64,000 bases of DNA from Vibrio agarilyticus (GCF_012641465.1 NZ_JABAIK010000007.1:124001-188000); one strand, 5' to 3'. Positions 1 to 7,619 are shown, numbered from the stretch's first letter. Translations and numbers: made by a program. The notes: a model not told the origin generated them from the letters alone.

Positions 1-1640
1 TGATCCGCCCAAACACCTGCTATTGCTTGTGATTGTAGAATAACCATTTCTGCCAGTGCTGCGCCCTTGGTGAAGGCGAATGCTGCTATTGCTAATGCTT
101 TGTTTTCACCGAATAGATTAGATAGACCGTTTAATATATCGCCCTGCTTCTGAAGTTCCAGTTTCAATTCTGCCGCATTACGTTCAGTGGTGAACTGTAA
201 TATTGCTTGATCCGCTTGCTCTCTGGTAATAACCATATTTCTAACAAGTTCATCAAGTCTTGCTTGTTCCTTTTCAGTCTCAAGAATAGCGATCATTTCT
301 TTGTCTTTGACGTACTGCTTTTCAAATTCAAGTAATTGATCAATACGTGAACGCTCTTTCAGAATAGCGTTATCAACATACATACTATCCATCGCGTACT
401 TTTTATTAAGAAAATCTTGATGTGCTTTTAGTGCTGCGTCTGCTGTATCTTCTTCAGGTTCATCTTTAGGTTCATCTTTAGGTTTAGCATCTGGTTTAGT
501 CGCTTGAGTTGGTTCAACTAATTTTGCAGTTAGGCCGCTTGTTTGAATAGCAAGATTTTTAGCCTTATTGAGTTGCTTAATAGTTTCCTCGCGAAGTTTT
601 ATTTGTTCTTCTAATCTAGCGTTAGTTTCCTTTTCTGCTTCAGTTAATTCAGTTGCGCCCCAAAAACTAACAACTGGTTTAGCCATTTGTGATCGAAGAC
701 TTTCAATCTCACTTTCAACTTCTGCGATTTCCTCTTTATAAGGTGCTGCAACATCTTGTGTCTTTTTAATACTGGCATTCAGTTCTTGGTTTAATTTAAC
801 CTGCGCTGTTAACCACTTATTAACCGCTTCAGCAATATTGTTATACGCCTCTGTTATAGGCGTTGCCCAACTGGTAACAAAGTTTGATGCATTATTAGTT
901 AATAATTCGGTCTGTGTAGATGCCTCTTTAAGTGCTACTACAGTGCGCGTATTAAGTGTTGATGCTAATTTTCCGTACTTAGTTTCAAGCGTTGTTAATT
1001 TCTCTGCATTACCTGTCAACAGTGGGATCAAGTATCTTGCGTCACTTGCCATTCCTTCTAATGCAAAGTTCATCTTCTCCGCTGAAACACCTGCTTCTTC
1101 CATTTGACGAACCATTTCAACTAGAACGTCTTTACCTGAAAGTTTTTGTAATTCAGTCGCAGTAGCGATTGCTTGACCTTCAGTTAATCCCATTACATCA
1201 ACGAAGTCCTGAAAACCACCGCCGCCCGTAGCAAGGAAATCACCGATCTTTTCTTCAGTATCCCCAAGTATTGAACCTAGTTGTTCTGTGTCGATACCAA
1301 CTGACCTTACAGCCAGTGACATATTTTGAAATTCAGTAATGCTTAAACCTGCGGCTTCCGCTGATCGTTCAAGTTGTTTGCTTAATTCCAAACTATGCTG
1401 ACCTGCTGCAATAACTGCTGCTGTGACTGCCGTTATTGCTGTTGCCGCTATTGTTGCTGGATTGGCAATTGCGCTTATTCTTGATGTTAGTTTCTTGAAA
1501 CTTCCGTTTGCTTTATTGGCATCCTTTGCCATTTTATTAAGTGACTTAGAAGTTTTCTTTTCTGCTGCGGATAAAGCGCGTGATAGTTGTGCGCTATTCG
1601 CTTGCAGATCTATTGTTAGTTGTCCTGCTTTATAAGCCAT
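1..1640 (-). CDS. Phage tail tape-measure protein (partial, runs off the left edge)
   Basis: The frame is open from an ATG at 1640 to the first base, at least 546 codons. An AGGAG ribosome site lies just upstream of the ATG. The N-terminus (MAYKAGQLTIDLQANSAQLS) is typical of tape-measure proteins. A hydrophobic Ala/Ile/Thr-rich stretch follows at about residues 58-80, then long alpha-helical, coiled-coil-like segments rich in Glu, Lys and Gln, and a Pro/Lys/Asp/Glu-rich linker near residue 390. A second hydrophobic segment appears near residue 520. Tape-measure proteins set tail length and line the tail tube, so the element should make, or modify, a tail. It lies directly downstream of the second capsid gene with a terminator hairpin between them. 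Head-completion and tail-tube genes normally sit in that gap and are missing here. Confidence 0.85.
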   Translation of the reverse strand, partial: MAYKAGQLTIDLQANSAQLSRALSAAEKKTSKSLNKMAKDANKANGSFKKLTSRISAIANPATIAATAITAVTAAVIAAGQHSLELSKQLERSAEAAGLSITEFQNMSLAVRSVGIDTEQLGSILGDTEEKIGDFLATGGGGFQDFVDVMGLTEGQAIATATELQKLSGKDVLVEMVRQMEEAGVSAEKMNFALEGMASDARYLIPLLTGNAEKLTTLETKYGKLASTLNTRTVVALKEASTQTELLTNNASNFVTSWATPITEAYNNIAEAVNKWLTAQVKLNQELNASIKKTQDVAAPYKEEIAEVESEIESLRSQMAKPVVSFWGATELTEAEKETNARLEEQIKLREETIKQLNKAKNLAIQTSGLTAKLVEPTQATKPDAKPKDEPKDEPEEDTADAALKAHQDFLNKKYAMDSMYVDNAILKERSRIDQLLEFEKQYVKDKEMIAILETEKEQARLDELVRNMVITREQADQAILQFTTERNAAELKLELQKQGDILNGLSNLFGENKALAIAAFAFTKGAALAEMVILQSQAIAGVWAD

Positions 1641-1651
1641 ATTCGCTCCTT

Positions 1652-1683
1652 GAAATAAAAATGCCCCGATCAAGGATCAGGGC
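1652..1683 (-). terminator. Rho-independent terminator between capsid and tape-measure genes
   Basis: On the minus strand a 9-bp stem (GCCCTGATC with GATCGGGGC, one G-U pair) closes a 3-nt loop and is followed by ATTTTTATTT. It sits after the capsid genes and just before the tape-measure ribosome site. It would cut or attenuate transcription between high-copy capsid and low-copy tape-measure genes. Confidence 0.75.
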
Positions 1684-1734
1684 GAAAAGGACTTGCACTG
1701 ATTTATTATTTTTATATGTATCAGTGTTGTTCTT

Positions 1735-2694
1735 TTAAGCGGCTTTAACACCAAAACGAATAGCCGTGTTATCCAACAGTAAACCAGAAAAGCGATTACT
1801 TGTGTAGTACTGAGACAATCCCTTCTCTGTGATTTCGTCTTCAATATTAACAACTGAACCATTTAAACTTAGAAGTGAATAAGCGTTCATCAGTGAACCA
1901 ACGAAAATAACGTCATCAGCCAGATTATCAATAATTACTACCTTGTAACCTTGCCAAGTGTAAGGCGTGATATTGTGGTTAACATTATCGCCTGTATTTT
2001 CAGTGATAAAATTGAACTCACTGAACCAATTTTCACGGTTCATGTATATCGCGAAGTCTTCAGCCATTTGATAACGGCTAGGCACTGACTTAATAAGATC
2101 AATCATAAAACGTATCTTAGATTGAGTATCACCGCCCCAAGTATGATCTACGCCGCTTTTATGCACTTGAAATACATAATCGTCACGATCATTATCGCTC
2201 TTGATTGCTTCTTGATATGGCACATTTGAGTTCAGATGCTGGCCTTCTTTATCAATGCAGTAATTAGCCAAACCAAAATCAATATTGTCATTCAATAAGT
2301 CATCTTGCATTTTAACTGCTGTAAGATTACCGACTTGCGAAAATACGTGCTGAACAACATTAACTTGTGAGTCCTGAATAATTTCGTGCGTTACTGATAC
2401 TAGACTTTCATTCTTATGAAATATCGCGTTCTGTTGAATATAAACAGGATCAGTAGACTTAGTTGGTGCTTGTCCTTCTGTTCCATCTTGAACTGAAGTG
2501 TATATTTTTAGAACTGGTTTACTGAACTTCGGAGAGTTAGCAACTTCATATGCCATACGTGATAATAGAACATCATTATCAAGTGCTTTTTCAATATATG
2601 AAGATGTCAACTGCTGTTGAATAGTTGCTGCACCACTTGTTGTATTAAGTTCTTTCTTGCCGTCTTCATGCAGACGTTTAATTAAAGGAGTCAT
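1735..2694 (-). CDS. Second HK97-fold capsid protein, without N-terminal scaffold domain
   Basis: This 319-residue protein starts at an ATG preceded by GGGAGG. It is a paralogue of the adjacent upstream capsid gene. Both share a GxATIQ motif (residue 21 here, about 105 there), a THEIIQDS motif, an acidic DxDRD stretch and a C-terminus with A(I/V)R followed by small residues. The C-terminal half has the usual HK97-family order: an N-R-E-N-W region, a WQGYKVVIIDNL strand, and a late R-F-G segment. It lacks the roughly 85-residue helical N-terminal region of its neighbour, which in HK97-type capsids is the scaffolding delta domain. It may be a minor or alternative capsid subunit, or a shell protein for a different capsid size. 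Family assignment is by motif reading, not by a search. Confidence 0.7.
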   Translation of the reverse strand: MTPLIKRLHEDGKKELNTTSGAATIQQQLTSSYIEKALDNDVLLSRMAYEVANSPKFSKPVLKIYTSVQDGTEGQAPTKSTDPVYIQQNAIFHKNESLVSVTHEIIQDSQVNVVQHVFSQVGNLTAVKMQDDLLNDNIDFGLANYCIDKEGQHLNSNVPYQEAIKSDNDRDDYVFQVHKSGVDHTWGGDTQSKIRFMIDLIKSVPSRYQMAEDFAIYMNRENWFSEFNFITENTGDNVNHNITPYTWQGYKVVIIDNLADDVIFVGSLMNAYSLLSLNGSVVNIEDEITEKGLSQYYTSNRFSGLLLDNTAIRFGVKAA

Positions 2695-2707
2695 AATTAG
2701 CCCTCCC

Positions 2708-3973
2708 TTATGCCGCTGCTACTACAACACGAACTGCATCATTGTTATGCATTACTGAGTAGAAACGAACATCCGAATAAATCGCTTTCTGACCTTTGAT
2801 CGTCACCTCGTCAATAACTACGTGCTCAGAACCTGAAATAGTACCGAACTCAATACAAGCGGATAGATCACCATAAAATAATGGGATGTCGTTTGCTGTT
2901 CCTGCTGTAGCGTTTAACTGATCAATTACGTAAACAGGTTTACCAAGTAACGACCAATTAGTTTGTTTTTGTTCGCCAGTTAATTCGCCGAAATCCTGAA
3001 CTAATAAAGGACGGTTATCACCTGCTGTTTCATTCACTTTAACTTTACGAAGTCGTTTGAATGCTTCTTTTGATAGATACCAAGCACTATTACCTTGGTA
3101 TTTGAATGAAATATCACTCTGAACATCTACCAAGAAATCAATTAAGTCAGTGTCATTTACTGGTAATTCGTTTGCCGTTTCGGTTTTAATTACCTTCAAG
3201 TATTCTTGATCGCGGTCTTCGTCTTCTTTAAGTGCTTCTGTGTAACTGTTATCTGAGTCAATACGGCTAGTTAATACACCACGCAAATGATCATCTGATC
3301 CATCCGCAAATAGAAGTTCTGAAATGAAGTGAAACGCTCTTTGGTCAGCAATAAGTCGCATACAATCTGCTTCAACATCGCGAGTTGAGTCTTGAATAAT
3401 CTCGTGCGTGAACGCTGGCATACTTGCGGATTTACTAAAATCTGCGCTAGTGAAAATATATTCTTGGTTCAATGTTGGATTGAATACTTCACCGTTAATA
3501 TTCTCGGTTGTTGGTACAACATTAGGGCGTTGTCCTATTTTTGGCACTCGATAAGGCGATCCATCTGGCAGTGAACCACGTCTAACTTGTTGTAGAATAA
3601 TATCATTAAGAATAGCAAGTTCATTTAATTCACTTGAAACCATTTCTTGAATAGTTGCTGATCCAGAAATGCCCGTATCAAGTGCTTTTGCTTCTGCGTA
3701 TTCGCGTAGTCCGTTTGTGATATCGTTATGCTTATACAATCCCGCTCGATGCGCGAACTGCTCTAGACCTTCTTTATGGCCTGCTCCTGCTGTTTTAAAA
3801 GCGATCTTCAGTGTTTGCTTTGCTACTTCCTGAAAATTGATTTCTTTTTGTTTGGTTACTTTGTTACGTTGCGATTTAGTTTCAACGTCTGCGATATCTT
3901 CAACGATATCTTTAAGAACTGATTTCATTCCTTCAATTGAAGAAATATTGTCGATTTTATTTTGGATGCTCAT
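2708..3973 (-). CDS. HK97-fold major capsid protein
   Basis: The 421-residue protein has the layout of HK97-type major capsid precursors. Residues 1 to about 100 are charged and helical (delta/scaffold-like), followed by a Gly/Ser switch (GISGSATIQE near 105). After that come the mature-domain landmarks: a W-Y-L-S-K-E-A-F-K-R-L-R strand, PLLVQDFG, a LLGKPVYVIDQL strand, YGDLS, and a C-terminal D-A-V-R. I chose the ATG at 3973 rather than an upstream in-frame ATG at 4012. The 3973 codon has an AGGGG ribosome site at the right distance, and the upstream extension runs through a palindromic hairpin. The stop is 13 bases before the start of the second capsid gene. The pair is probably co-transcribed. 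Confidence 0.85.
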   Translation of the reverse strand: MSIQNKIDNISSIEGMKSVLKDIVEDIADVETKSQRNKVTKQKEINFQEVAKQTLKIAFKTAGAGHKEGLEQFAHRAGLYKHNDITNGLREYAEAKALDTGISGSATIQEMVSSELNELAILNDIILQQVRRGSLPDGSPYRVPKIGQRPNVVPTTENINGEVFNPTLNQEYIFTSADFSKSASMPAFTHEIIQDSTRDVEADCMRLIADQRAFHFISELLFADGSDDHLRGVLTSRIDSDNSYTEALKEDEDRDQEYLKVIKTETANELPVNDTDLIDFLVDVQSDISFKYQGNSAWYLSKEAFKRLRKVKVNETAGDNRPLLVQDFGELTGEQKQTNWSLLGKPVYVIDQLNATAGTANDIPLFYGDLSACIEFGTISGSEHVVIDEVTIKGQKAIYSDVRFYSVMHNNDAVRVVVAAA

Positions 3974-3979
3974 AATAAA

Positions 3980-4028
3980 CCCCTGTATTAATTTGATTTG
4001 AAAAGCGTGCACGCTTTCCGTACAGGGG
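3980..4028 (-). promoter_or_regulatory. 5'-UTR hairpin that can sequester the major capsid ribosome site
   Basis: CCCCTGTA at 3980-3987 and TACAGGGG at 4021-4028 are perfect inverted copies. Between them lies a 16-bp perfect palindrome, AAAGCGTGCACGCTTT, at 4002-4017. In the minus-strand mRNA the distal outer arm contains the AGGGG ribosome site of the capsid gene. Folding would therefore hide the ribosome site. The inner palindrome could also be a protein-binding operator. Structure is read directly; the regulatory role is inferred. Confidence 0.55.
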
Positions 4029-4379
4029 TATTTATTCTTGGGCGGTTCGACTTATATAATAAATAGTATTAGATGCTTATTAAGATGTACTCTTAGTTGT
4101 TATGTAATCCTTTGGGGTAATAAGCCTGAAGCCGAAAACTGGAAGGTTCTTTTATTATTAAACTTGTAAGTTTAACATTTAACGCAACCTTTTATTATTT
4201 CTAACAACTGACTGGAGACTGCTTATGAATAAATCTATTTTATTTCTAACTTCCAGTTTCACGGCTTCGCGCCGCAGTACTCCTTAAATAAAATACCTTG
4301 GAATGGTAAGCATTGGTGATTAAAGTCAATAGTGGGATGCTCATTGGTTTTCATTACTTCCTTGTATAAGTGGGTTTTT
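4029..4379. other. Gene-free, structured region between capsid and terminase-like genes
   Basis: No convincing gene lies here. On the plus strand there is a 20-codon frame (4225-4287) with a GGAG-like site, but nothing supports it as a protein. The region holds a long near-perfect inverted repeat (4128-4145 with 4250-4268), an inner 8-bp hairpin (4158-4175), two copies of CTTTTATTATT, and a plus-strand terminator at its right end. Together these suggest a small RNA on the plus strand, opposite to all element genes. Confidence 0.4.
4128..4268. repeat. Long inverted repeat with internal hairpin
   Basis: GAAGCCGAAAACTGGAAG (4128-4145) matches the reverse complement of 4250-4268 apart from a small bulge. 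Nested inside is TTAAACTT-GT-AAGTTTAA at 4158-4175. A folded transcript would have a stem of about 18 bp closing a loop of about 100 nt. It may be a non-coding RNA or a remnant of a small insertion. Confidence 0.6.
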
Positions 4380-4420
4380 GGGACTGTTTTGCTTCATCTT
4401 CTGGCATTCAGTCCCTTTTT
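4380..4420 (+). terminator. Plus-strand terminator-like hairpin
   Basis: GGGACTG at 4380-4386 pairs with CAGTCCC at 4409-4415 and is followed by TTTTTCT. The T-run follows the stem only on the plus strand, so it would end a plus-strand transcript coming out of 4029-4379. The 22-nt loop is long, so confidence is moderate. Confidence 0.45.
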
Positions 4421-4675
4421 CTATTCGCCAGTAATAAGATACTTTGCTCTATTCAAATAGTACTTAATACGTGCTTGCCTAATGCATACCTGTGCATTCG
4501 ACATATAAAAATCGTCTGTTTCACGTAATAGCCGATCTGCTTCATTAGTTAACCTGTCTATCTCTTTCTGCGTCAGTTCCTTCTCGCACTTCAAATAAGC
4601 CAGTTCTTCAAATGATTTTGCTGTCATGTGTAGTTCAATTAATTCAGGGAATGTTTTTAAGTCCTTGTAGTTCAT
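4421..4675 (-). CDS. Hypothetical small helical phage protein
   Basis: An 84-residue, charged, mostly helical protein of unrecognised family. Central Leu/Glu/Lys heptads (about residues 25-55) suggest a coiled coil. The chosen ATG at 4675 overlaps the stop codon of the small-terminase-like gene (TGATG) and has AAGGAG five bases upstream. An upstream GTG at 4678 is also possible. Position directly after the terminase-like gene and before the capsid genes suggests a packaging or head-assembly role, but no motif shows it. Confidence 0.65.
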   Translation of the reverse strand: MNYKDLKTFPELIELHMTAKSFEELAYLKCEKELTQKEIDRLTNEADRLLRETDDFYMSNAQVCIRQARIKYYLNRAKYLITGE

Positions 4676-5022
4676 CACTGCTCCTTTTTATTGATCTGCT
4701 GTATGTTATTAAGTAGATCATTAAGAGAACTTTCTTTCACTTTCTCAGTTTCGATCTTTATTGTTCTAGCAATAACATTCAGTTGTTTTATTGCTTTATC
4801 TCGTGTATTCACTGCTGGATTTTCTTTTGTGATCTGCTGCTTTCTAGATCCCGTTTCAACTAATAAAACGCCGTGCTTATTGATGTGCTCGTTGCAATCT
4901 TCGATTGTGGTTATAAGAACCGCCATTGATGCGGCTAGTGCGTCGTTTACAGTATTAGTGTCTTGCACGTCGGCTTTGATCTGTTTTGCTATGCGTTGCT
5001 GTCTTGTAGTTAGATTTTTCAA
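4675..5022 (-). CDS. Probable small terminase subunit (P27-like)
   Basis: A 115-residue protein starting at TTG (5022) with a GGAGAG ribosome site five bases upstream. The N-terminal part is helical and basic. The C-terminal part has a pattern characteristic of P27-family small terminase subunits: a Gly-Ser-Arg segment, then K-E-N-P-A-V, then R-D-K-A-x-K-Q-L-N, and a final helix. Small terminases recognise packaging sites and recruit the large subunit, but no large subunit follows here. It overlaps the next gene by one base. The assignment is by pattern only; the alternative is an unrelated small phage protein. Confidence 0.5.
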   Translation of the reverse strand: MKNLTTRQQRIAKQIKADVQDTNTVNDALAASMAVLITTIEDCNEHINKHGVLLVETGSRKQQITKENPAVNTRDKAIKQLNVIARTIKIETEKVKESSLNDLLNNIQQINKKEQ

Positions 5023-5126
5023 TTTACTCTCCGTGTAAAATCGTCTGAAAGTTCTTTATTTGTTTAAGAAAGAGGAGGCGGTGCAATCGTGCTTCATGCT
5101 TAAATTGTTGCTGCACTCCCCCTGTA

Positions 5127-5378
5127 CTACTTTTCTTTATAGATTTTATTAAATGTTAAGTAATAGTGTTCAAGCCACAGGGTCTTATGTCTGTTAACAA
5201 TAATATTATTAAACATATTATTATTATCACTCTCTATAATATGCATCTGTTGTTCAATATATCTAAGCCTATCATTAGTGCTTTGTATATCATCACGAAC
5301 AGCGTTTATTTCTTCTGTAGTACTTGCTTTTGATATGTCCGTACGTAGTGCGGGCAATGGTTTATATTTTGATATCAT
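5127..5378 (-). CDS. Hypothetical small protein of the element
   Basis: An 83-residue protein with no recognised domain. The first half is polar and helical (T-T-E-E-I-N-A-V-R-D-D-I pattern, with a coiled-coil look to about residue 50). The second half is rich in Asn, His and aromatic residues. Its ATG overlaps the stop of the preceding gene (ATGA, 5375-5378), which supports translational coupling and a real gene. A gap of 104 bases separates it from the terminase-like gene. Confidence 0.6.
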   Translation of the reverse strand: MISKYKPLPALRTDISKASTTEEINAVRDDIQSTNDRLRYIEQQMHIIESDNNNMFNNIIVNRHKTLWLEHYYLTFNKIYKEK

Positions 5379-5557
5379 CTTATTATGCCTTCTTCTTTCA
5401 GGTGGTCGGTATTGACGCGCAGTAATTCAAGCGCTTCGTCTGGTTGAACTGCTTCCCTTGATTTACGTCCGTTATTAGATGTTAATTTTTGTGTAAGTAG
5501 GTATTCTATGATTAGTTCTAGTGCTTCATCTTCTGTCAGTGGCACGTACTCATTCAA
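5375..5557 (-). CDS. Hypothetical small acidic protein
   Basis: A 60-residue protein of unknown function starting at TTG (5557). AGGAG lies at the right spacing inside the end of the preceding small gene. It has two copies of a D-E-A-L-E-L motif (residues 10-15 and 41-46), which suggests a short internal duplication or paired helices. It is coupled to both neighbours by overlapping start and stop codons. Confidence 0.55.
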   Translation of the reverse strand: MNEYVPLTEDEALELIIEYLLTQKLTSNNGRKSREAVQPDEALELLRVNTDHLKEEGIIR

Positions 5558-5652
5558 TATTTTCTCCTGCTGCGTTTTCTAATTCGTCTTTCTTCTTCAA
5601 GCATGTAGAAGTAGATCTTCTTTCTTGCTGTTGCTCGTTTTCTTCCTTTCAT
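5554..5652 (-). CDS. Very small basic protein (32 residues)
   Basis: A 32-codon frame beginning at ATG 5652 after a GGAGAA site. About half of its residues are Arg or Lys, around a short I-Y-F-Y-M core. Its stop codon overlaps the next gene's TTG start, so it fits the coupled chain of small genes. It could bind nucleic acid, or be only a leader peptide that couples translation of the next gene. Confidence 0.4.
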   Translation of the reverse strand: MKGRKRATARKKIYFYMLEEERRIRKRSRRKY

Positions 5653-5730
5653 TATTTCTCCTTAATATCTGTAGTCCCTGTAATATTGTTAGGCTTCGCC
5701 TATCTGGATGTGCTTTGGGTGGGATAATAG

Positions 5731-5788
5731 GGGTAGAAATTTGCACCTTTGCTAATAATATTATTAGTAATAGTGCATTTTTCTACCC
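5731..5788. repeat. Composite 58-bp inverted repeat downstream of the helicase gene
   Basis: Outer arms GGGTAGAAA (5731-5739) and TTTCTACCC (5780-5788) are perfect. After a 2-base mismatch, TGCAC pairs with GTGCA. The centre is the perfect 16-bp palindrome CTAATAATATTATTAG (5752-5767). It could extrude as a cruciform or fold as a large RNA hairpin at the 3' end of the helicase mRNA. It lacks a clear T-run, so it is not a classical terminator. A role as replication or resolution site is possible. Confidence 0.65.
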
Positions 5789-5796
5789 TTTTGGGG

Positions 5797-7479
5797 TCAG
5801 TCGCTCAGTGCCTCGCAATACGCTTCCCATAGGGCTTTTCGCTGCTTGCGTTCGTCCTTGGTTAGATCTCGGATTGCTTCTAGGTCTTCCAGTGCTTGCC
5901 AATCGTCCAACAGTGCTTGCTGTGCGGCGGTGTGTTGGATTTCCTTCTCGCAGTAGCATTCTGTTTTAGCCCCTGCTACGGTCTTGCGCTTCTGCTCAAT
6001 ATTGAAGGTGAACAGCATTTCAATAACAACTTTAACTAGTTTATCTTCACGGATATGTTTCTTACTTAATCCGTAATATTCCAACAGTGATTTAATATCT
6101 TTCTTCACTTGTCGAACTGCTAGACGTTGGTCTGCTGACAACTTAATACTGAGTGCGATTTCATACGCAGCCATTTGACAGTAATAAACGTTGTCTTTAT
6201 AAAAAGCCTTTAGAATATTACTTGCTGCGTTATCTGGTAAATTCTGCACGTCCTTGCGTTTCTTTGCGTAAATAATATTTCCTGTTGTATGCAGGTTCAG
6301 AGATGAATAAATATTTTCAGGTACAATCAGAATATGTTTACCGTTGCCGTGGTTACGATATCCTGTGTTACGTCCTACTGCTTGATTTGCTTTATCACTC
6401 GCGACTAACGCCTTTGCTTCATCCGCTGAGAGTTCACACGATGCCATAACTGGCGTGAACTCTTGCGGGTGCGGTGTGCTGATAATAGTGCATAGATCAA
6501 CGTCCATTAACTTATTACTACCCTTTACACCTTCAATAGTGAAATCCCCGATTGCCTCATAATCTCCTGTTTCAGTCTCATATTTCCCGTCTGTAATAAC
6601 TTTATAACCTTGCTTCCTTGCTAACTTGGCAAACGTGCGTTTCGTCATACGGCGATCACTTGTGCCGTGAACAATGCAGATCGTTAATTTATCATCGTGT
6701 AGTGGGTCAATATTTGACAGTTTATAGGTGATATCAGTCCCTTTATAATCCTTTCTGAAAGGTGGAAACGTTGGACTTTCTAACGCTGCTTCTAGGCTTT
6801 CTTCTGCTGATAATAAAGCAATCCCCTTGATTTCACCTTTATTCGCTTTATCTACGATTGAGTGCGTGAAGTTATTAATGCGCTTGTTAATCTTCTCTTT
6901 GTATTCAGATCCCCAAACTTTGAAAACTCCTTCGCCTGTCCAAATACGGTCTTGTCTCATTTCGTCCAGAAATACATAACAGTTATTCAGGAACTTGAAA
7001 CTCTTGAACATTACCAACTTCTGATAAGTCATAGTAATAAAAGGTTCACGGAATAGTTTTGTGAACTCCTTTGTAATTAACGCTTTTAGTATTTCTGAGT
7101 CAGTGCTTGTAATAAATCCATCTTGCTCCATACGCTTTAATCTTGTGCGCTCTGATGGTTCTTGAGTCAACAAACGAATATATTCTTCTGATACTTCTTT
7201 ACCTGCATATTCTTCAAGGATTTCTGAAACACCACGAACGATAGTAAAAAGTGAGTTCTTTTTATTCATTGCGTCTCGGTTTTCACGCGTGTTAGTTGCG
7301 AAAATAACACGACAATCATCGAACCGTGGAAAATAACGGTCTTTATATGTTTTGCTTGGCCTTAATAATTCTGCGAACTCGCTTACTGAATTTGATTTTC
7401 CTCGACCTGTGTTAGTTAGATATGTTGCGATTGGTGTTAACTCGAAACGTGCTTTTAAATCACTTGCGCTTAGTCTCAT
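5797..7479 (-). CDS. Probable SF2-type helicase for element replication
   Basis: A 560-residue protein. Helicase-like motifs can be read in order: Walker A-like TNTGRGKS at 22-29, a motif Ia-like ATNTREN at 61-67, a Walker B/DExx-like FLDEMR at 170-175, and a motif VI-like QAVGRNTGYR at 366-375. The C-terminus (about 490-560) is charged and helical. Such a protein would unwind DNA at a replication origin or during packaging. ATG 7479 has AAGGGG six bases upstream and lies inside the end of the preceding ribbon-helix-helix gene. It is downstream of the HTH and ribbon-helix-helix genes and the iteron field, which supports a replication role. The exact family is not recognised, and a restriction-type or defence helicase remains possible. 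Confidence 0.6.
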   Translation of the reverse strand: MRLSASDLKARFELTPIATYLTNTGRGKSNSVSEFAELLRPSKTYKDRYFPRFDDCRVIFATNTRENRDAMNKKNSLFTIVRGVSEILEEYAGKEVSEEYIRLLTQEPSERTRLKRMEQDGFITSTDSEILKALITKEFTKLFREPFITMTYQKLVMFKSFKFLNNCYVFLDEMRQDRIWTGEGVFKVWGSEYKEKINKRINNFTHSIVDKANKGEIKGIALLSAEESLEAALESPTFPPFRKDYKGTDITYKLSNIDPLHDDKLTICIVHGTSDRRMTKRTFAKLARKQGYKVITDGKYETETGDYEAIGDFTIEGVKGSNKLMDVDLCTIISTPHPQEFTPVMASCELSADEAKALVASDKANQAVGRNTGYRNHGNGKHILIVPENIYSSLNLHTTGNIIYAKKRKDVQNLPDNAASNILKAFYKDNVYYCQMAAYEIALSIKLSADQRLAVRQVKKDIKSLLEYYGLSKKHIREDKLVKVVIEMLFTFNIEQKRKTVAGAKTECYCEKEIQHTAAQQALLDDWQALEDLEAIRDLTKDERKQRKALWEAYCEALSD

Positions 7480-7618
7480 TATTTGCCCCTTGGCTTTCTT
7501 CGTTTTCTTTCTTCTTCATATCTTCACGGATCAACTGGCGAATATAACGTTTGTCTGAGTAATCACCTTTATATTTGTTGATGTGATCCATTTCTTTACG
7601 GCTGAATTCAATCTGCAT
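7460..7618 (-). CDS. Small ribbon-helix-helix-like DNA-binding protein
   Basis: A 52-residue protein with a very strong AGGGGA ribosome site before ATG 7618. The start M-Q-I-E-F-S-R-K-E looks like a beta strand, and two helices follow, the second with Y-I-R-Q-L-I-R-E-D. This is the usual layout of Arc/CopG proteins, and the tail is charged. It starts two bases after the HTH gene ends and overlaps the helicase start by 20 bases, so the three genes form a tight unit. A copy-control or repressor role is likely but inferred. Confidence 0.55.
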   Translation of the reverse strand: MQIEFSRKEMDHINKYKGDYSDKRYIRQLIREDMKKKENEESQGANNETKRK

Positions 7619-7619
7619 T

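Noticed and set aside
838-1635. Plus-strand reading frames opposite the tape-measure gene
   Set aside because: The minus strand is one continuous tape-measure frame with a good ribosome site; the plus frames have no ribosome site or family pattern.
4225-4287. 20-codon plus-strand frame with a weak ribosome site in the element
   Set aside because: Too short and unconfirmed; it lies in an inverted repeat and is better read as part of a structured RNA region.
4691-5038. 115-codon plus-strand frame opposite the terminase-like gene
   Set aside because: It is Cys/Ser/Leu-rich without a ribosome site, while the minus frame is coupled to its neighbours by overlapping codons.
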